Assembly (NCBI GenBank): GCA_000432995.1 | Contig: HF972675.1 | Coordinates: 27,987 to 33,015, forward strand | From: Clostridium sp. CAG:1013 | GTDB lineage: Bacteria; Bacillota; Clostridia; Oscillospirales; Acutalibacteraceae | Reading direction: 5' to 3' | Length of the DNA stretch: 5,029 nt | Part shown: piece after piece, positions 4,961 to 5,029 of the stretch | How the letters are laid out: every line of letters begins with the position of its first letter | How positions within the stretch are numbered: position 1 is the stretch's first letter | Position numbers and translations under genes: made by a program | The notes under the pieces: model-generated | What the model saw: only the letters and a program-made list of their open reading frames with translations | Database searches by the model: none | What the model was told of the DNA's origin: nothing

Positions 4961-5029
4961 ATGCGCTCAATCCAAGATATATCCAAGACCAACCCTGAAA
5001 AGCCCCTGGTACTGGAGATCGATGGGAAA
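4961..5029 (+). CDS. Start of an unidentified protein, cut by the window end
   Basis: ATG at 4961 opens a frame that runs to the last base, giving 23 residues: MRSIQDISKTNPEKPLVLEI then DGK. The site AAAGGTGAT (4948-4956 region) ends about 5 bases before the ATG, and the extended -10 promoter lies at 4909-4914, so the start is well supported. There is no signal peptide or membrane segment in the visible part. The fragment is too short to name a family. Confidence 0.75.
   Translation, partial: MRSIQDISKTNPEKPLVLEIDGK

Overview
The window looks like a piece of chromosome from a spore-forming, fairly GC-rich Clostridia, most likely a gut Oscillospiraceae-type bacterium. Three things suggest this: a rimO-pgsA housekeeping pair with strong GGAGG-type ribosome binding sites, a cwlJ-gerQ spore germination pair, and a sigma-A-type promoter and AT-rich intergenic regions next to GC-rich genes. 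The lineage is inferred; no rRNA or other taxonomic marker is present.

Layout. (1) Positions 1-2412, plus strand: a compact run of three genes with gaps of about 16 bases. These are a Nudix hydrolase whose 5' end lies before the window, rimO (methylthiotransferase for ribosomal protein S12) and pgsA (phosphatidylglycerophosphate synthase). rimO has an apparent +1 frameshift at about 1672-1674 that separates the C-terminal TRAM domain from the rest. A bidirectional intrinsic terminator (2424-2461) closes the run. (2) Positions 2500-3114, minus strand: a single gene for an unrecognised membrane-anchored extracytoplasmic protein, with a good sigma-A promoter at 3145-3173. (3) Positions 3226-3736: about 510 bases with no credible gene, forming a large quasi-palindrome. 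Two diverged copies of one structured module face each other across a central terminator hairpin. At least two position-matched hairpins differ between the copies by paired, compensating changes, which points to selection on structure (an RNA or a structured mobile repeat). (4) Positions 3742-4630, minus strand: cwlJ (cortex hydrolase) followed by gerQ (coat protein that CwlJ depends on), probably one sporulation operon. (5) Positions 4631-4960: a divergent intergenic region with a weak sporulation-type promoter candidate on the minus strand, and on the plus strand an extended -10 promoter overlapped by a perfect 12-base palindrome. (6) Positions 4961-5029: the first 23 codons of an unidentified plus-strand gene.

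How the genes relate. The left cluster covers nucleotide clean-up, ribosome modification and phospholipid synthesis; co-transcription is inferred from spacing. The right pair acts at the end of sporulation: in Bacillus, GerQ is needed to place CwlJ in the spore coat, where it degrades cortex during germination. The structured repeat lies directly downstream of gerQ, so its right copy would form the 3' untranslated region of the cwlJ-gerQ mRNA. Its left copy would need its own plus-strand transcript. The most noteworthy items are the covarying paired repeat and the rimO frameshift.
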